Source: Micromonospora ferruginea (GTDB lineage: Bacteria; Actinomycetota; Actinomycetes; Mycobacteriales; Micromonosporaceae). Taken from it: a stretch of DNA of 64,000 bases. The notes under the pieces are model-generated. The model did not search any database. It saw only the letters and a list, made by a program, of their open reading frames with translations, and was not told the origin of the DNA. Location of the stretch: assembly GCF_013694245.2 (NCBI RefSeq), contig NZ_CP059322.2, positions 1,360,001-1,424,000 on the forward strand, in the 5' to 3' direction. Position numbers and translations under genes: made by a program. This document shows, piece by piece, positions 62,772 to 64,000 of this stretch. Positions within the stretch are counted from its first letter, which is position 1, and each line of letters starts with the position of its first letter.

Positions 62772-63965
62772 TCAGGTCGGGATGCGGGCGGCGAGCGCGG
62801 CCAGCGCCGGCACCACCTCGGCGGGGCTGGGCAGCGCATGGATCCGGTCGCGCATCACCGCCGCGGCGGCCCGCGCCGGGCCGTCGCCGACCAGTTCGGC
62901 GACCGCGTCGCGCAACGCGGGCCCATTGGCCCGCTCCGGCGCCAGCCAGGTGCCGGCGCCGGTGGCCGCCAGCCGTTCGGCGTTGAAGTGCTGGTCGCTC
63001 ACCTGCGGCAGGACCAGTTGCGGCACGCCGTGGGCGAGCGCGGTCATGGTGGTGCCGGCGCCGCCCTGCTGCACGATCGCCGCGCACGTCGGCAGCACCA
63101 GCCGCAGCGCCAGCGGCGCGTCGGCCAGCCGGACGTTCGCCGGCAACGCGTCCAGCCCGCGCCGCTGGCGCGGCTCGACCACCACGACGACCTCCACGTC
63201 CAGCTCGGCGACCGACCGGACGACCCGGGACAGGTCGAGGCGGTCGTGCAGCCCGACGCCGGCCATCATGGTGCCGGCCGTGACGCAGACCCGGGGCCGC
63301 GCCGCCGGGCCGTGCAGCCAGGGCGGCAGTACGGCCGCACCGTTGTACGGGACGAAGCGCACCGGCCGGGCGGGACCGGCCAGCGGCACCTGCATCGGTG
63401 GCGGCGCCGGGTCGAGCGTCAGGTCGCCGTGCAGCGCCACGTCGGTGGCGGCGAGCCCGAAGCGGGCGGCGAGCGGCCCGAGCACCGACTCCGGGTCCAG
63501 GCGCAGCGTCACCGAGGAGTCCGGCCCCCACAGGTGCAGCACCCCGGGCACACCCAGCGCGGCGGCGGCCACCGGCGCGGCCAGGTTGAACGGTTCCCAG
63601 ACCAGCAGGTCCGGTCGCCACCGGCGGCCGTACGCGACCAGCTCGTCGAGCAGGGCGTCGGCGAACCGGACCACTCCGCCGTCGGCGGTGATCGCCGGTT
63701 CGAGGGCGCCCGCCGGTGGGGCGCCCGGCCGGTCCAGGTCGCCCACCGCGCCGATCCGGCCGGCGAACGCCTCTGCGAAGTCGACGTCCGCGCCCAGCGG
63801 CACGGCGGCGAGCCCGGCGGTGCTGATCGGCGTGACCATCGACGGGTGGCTGGCCACCCGCACCTCGTGCCCGGCCGCCTGCAACGCCCAGCCCAACGGA
63901 ACCAGGCCGTAGAAATGCGAACGCCAACCCCACGTGGACATCAGAATGCGCAAGGCCGCCGTCAA
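62772..63965 (-). CDS. Family 1 (GT-B) natural-product glycosyltransferase
   Basis: A 397-residue glycosyltransferase of the macrolide/aromatic type. The N-terminal acceptor domain starts LRILMSTWGWRSHFYGLVPL; the C-terminal donor domain contains PRVCVTAGTMMAG, the nucleotide-sugar loop QQGGAGTTMTALAHGVPQLVLPQVSDQ (H-H-G-G-A-G-T in most relatives; both His are Gln here) and FNAERLAATGAG. It would add a deoxysugar to the cluster's product. The start is uncertain: TTG at 63965, TTG at 63953 (next residues RILMSTWG) or ATG at 63941. The last 35 bases of the window contain no further gene. Confidence 0.92.
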   Translation of the reverse strand: MTAALRILMSTWGWRSHFYGLVPLGWALQAAGHEVRVASHPSMVTPISTAGLAAVPLGADVDFAEAFAGRIGAVGDLDRPGAPPAGALEPAITADGGVVRFADALLDELVAYGRRWRPDLLVWEPFNLAAPVAAAALGVPGVLHLWGPDSSVTLRLDPESVLGPLAARFGLAATDVALHGDLTLDPAPPPMQVPLAGPARPVRFVPYNGAAVLPPWLHGPAARPRVCVTAGTMMAGVGLHDRLDLSRVVRSVAELDVEVVVVVEPRQRRGLDALPANVRLADAPLALRLVLPTCAAIVQQGGAGTTMTALAHGVPQLVLPQVSDQHFNAERLAATGAGTWLAPERANGPALRDAVAELVGDGPARAAAAVMRDRIHALPSPAEVVPALAALAARIPT

Positions 63966-64000
63966 ATCCCACCAATCCGCGCGCGAAAGGGCAGTCCCGG

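Noticed and set aside
1..64000. Insertion sequences, integrase genes, att-type repeats or CRISPR arrays
   Set aside because: No transposase or integrase motif, no regularly spaced repeats with unique spacers, and no terminal inverted repeats were seen. The tRNA-like pair could resemble an integration scar, but there is no integrase or flanking foreign island.

Overview
The window is high-GC DNA with almost every third codon position G or C. Frequent GTG starts, four-base ATGA/GTGA stop-start overlaps, Tat-type lipoproteins and several secondary-metabolite loci point to a filamentous actinobacterium, most likely a Micromonosporaceae relative. That assignment is an inference from style and gene content; no rRNA or other marker gene is present. 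I see no insertion sequence, prophage or CRISPR array.

Bases 1-14185 hold the 3' part of a non-ribosomal peptide synthetase (NRPS). It is open at the left edge and carries a leading carrier domain plus four complete C-A-T modules. The second module carries an FkbM-type methyltransferase inside a threonine-like adenylation domain. The last two modules are near-identical duplicates with an aspartate-type specificity code. The protein ends in a carrier domain, and no thioesterase or further NRPS gene follows. Bases 14274-23510 are mostly chromosomal-type single genes: GrpB-like protein, chorismate mutase, PAP2 and DedA membrane proteins, TauE/SafE transporter, small secreted proteins, an APH-like kinase, an NAD-dependent epimerase with a clear promoter/operator, an alpha/beta-hydrolase and DUF1206.

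Bases 23594-42958 are largely about carbohydrate. A secreted CBM2-GH5-X2 cellulase faces a LacI regulator across a region holding a promoter and GAAA(C/G)TTTC operators. After a TetR/MFS drug-efflux divergon and a glycogen-debranching-type GH comes a glucuronoxylan-use locus. It comprises mannonate dehydratase (ManD), alpha-glucuronidase (GH67), DUF624, beta-xylosidase (GH39), an oligosaccharide-binding lipoprotein, two permeases and an acetyl xylan esterase (CE7). Six genes of this set are chained on the minus strand, four of the five junctions being stop-start overlaps. Together they would remove acetyl groups, import xylo-oligomers, cut xylose and (methyl)glucuronate, and feed uronate breakdown.

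Bases 43012-47774 are mixed housekeeping or unknown genes, ending in a DTW-domain protein. Bases 47750-53585 form a compact class I lanthipeptide operon (LanC, LanB, an unrecognised protein, and a 76-residue FxLD-type precursor with seven cysteines) on the minus strand. Just upstream of it, on the plus strand, lie two tandem tRNA-like cloverleafs. They keep the tRNA fold but lack the universal U33 and C56 in both copies; this is the most unusual feature I found.

Bases 54936-63965 form the start of another biosynthetic cluster: P450, acyl carrier protein, FabF-like ketosynthase, family 2 glycosyltransferase, a phosphopantetheinyl transferase in one reading frame with a second carrier protein, a free-standing condensation-domain protein, a second P450 and a family 1 glycosyltransferase. 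The set suggests a glycosylated, oxidised acyl product joined by an amide or ester bond. The product cannot be named, and the cluster probably continues past the right edge.
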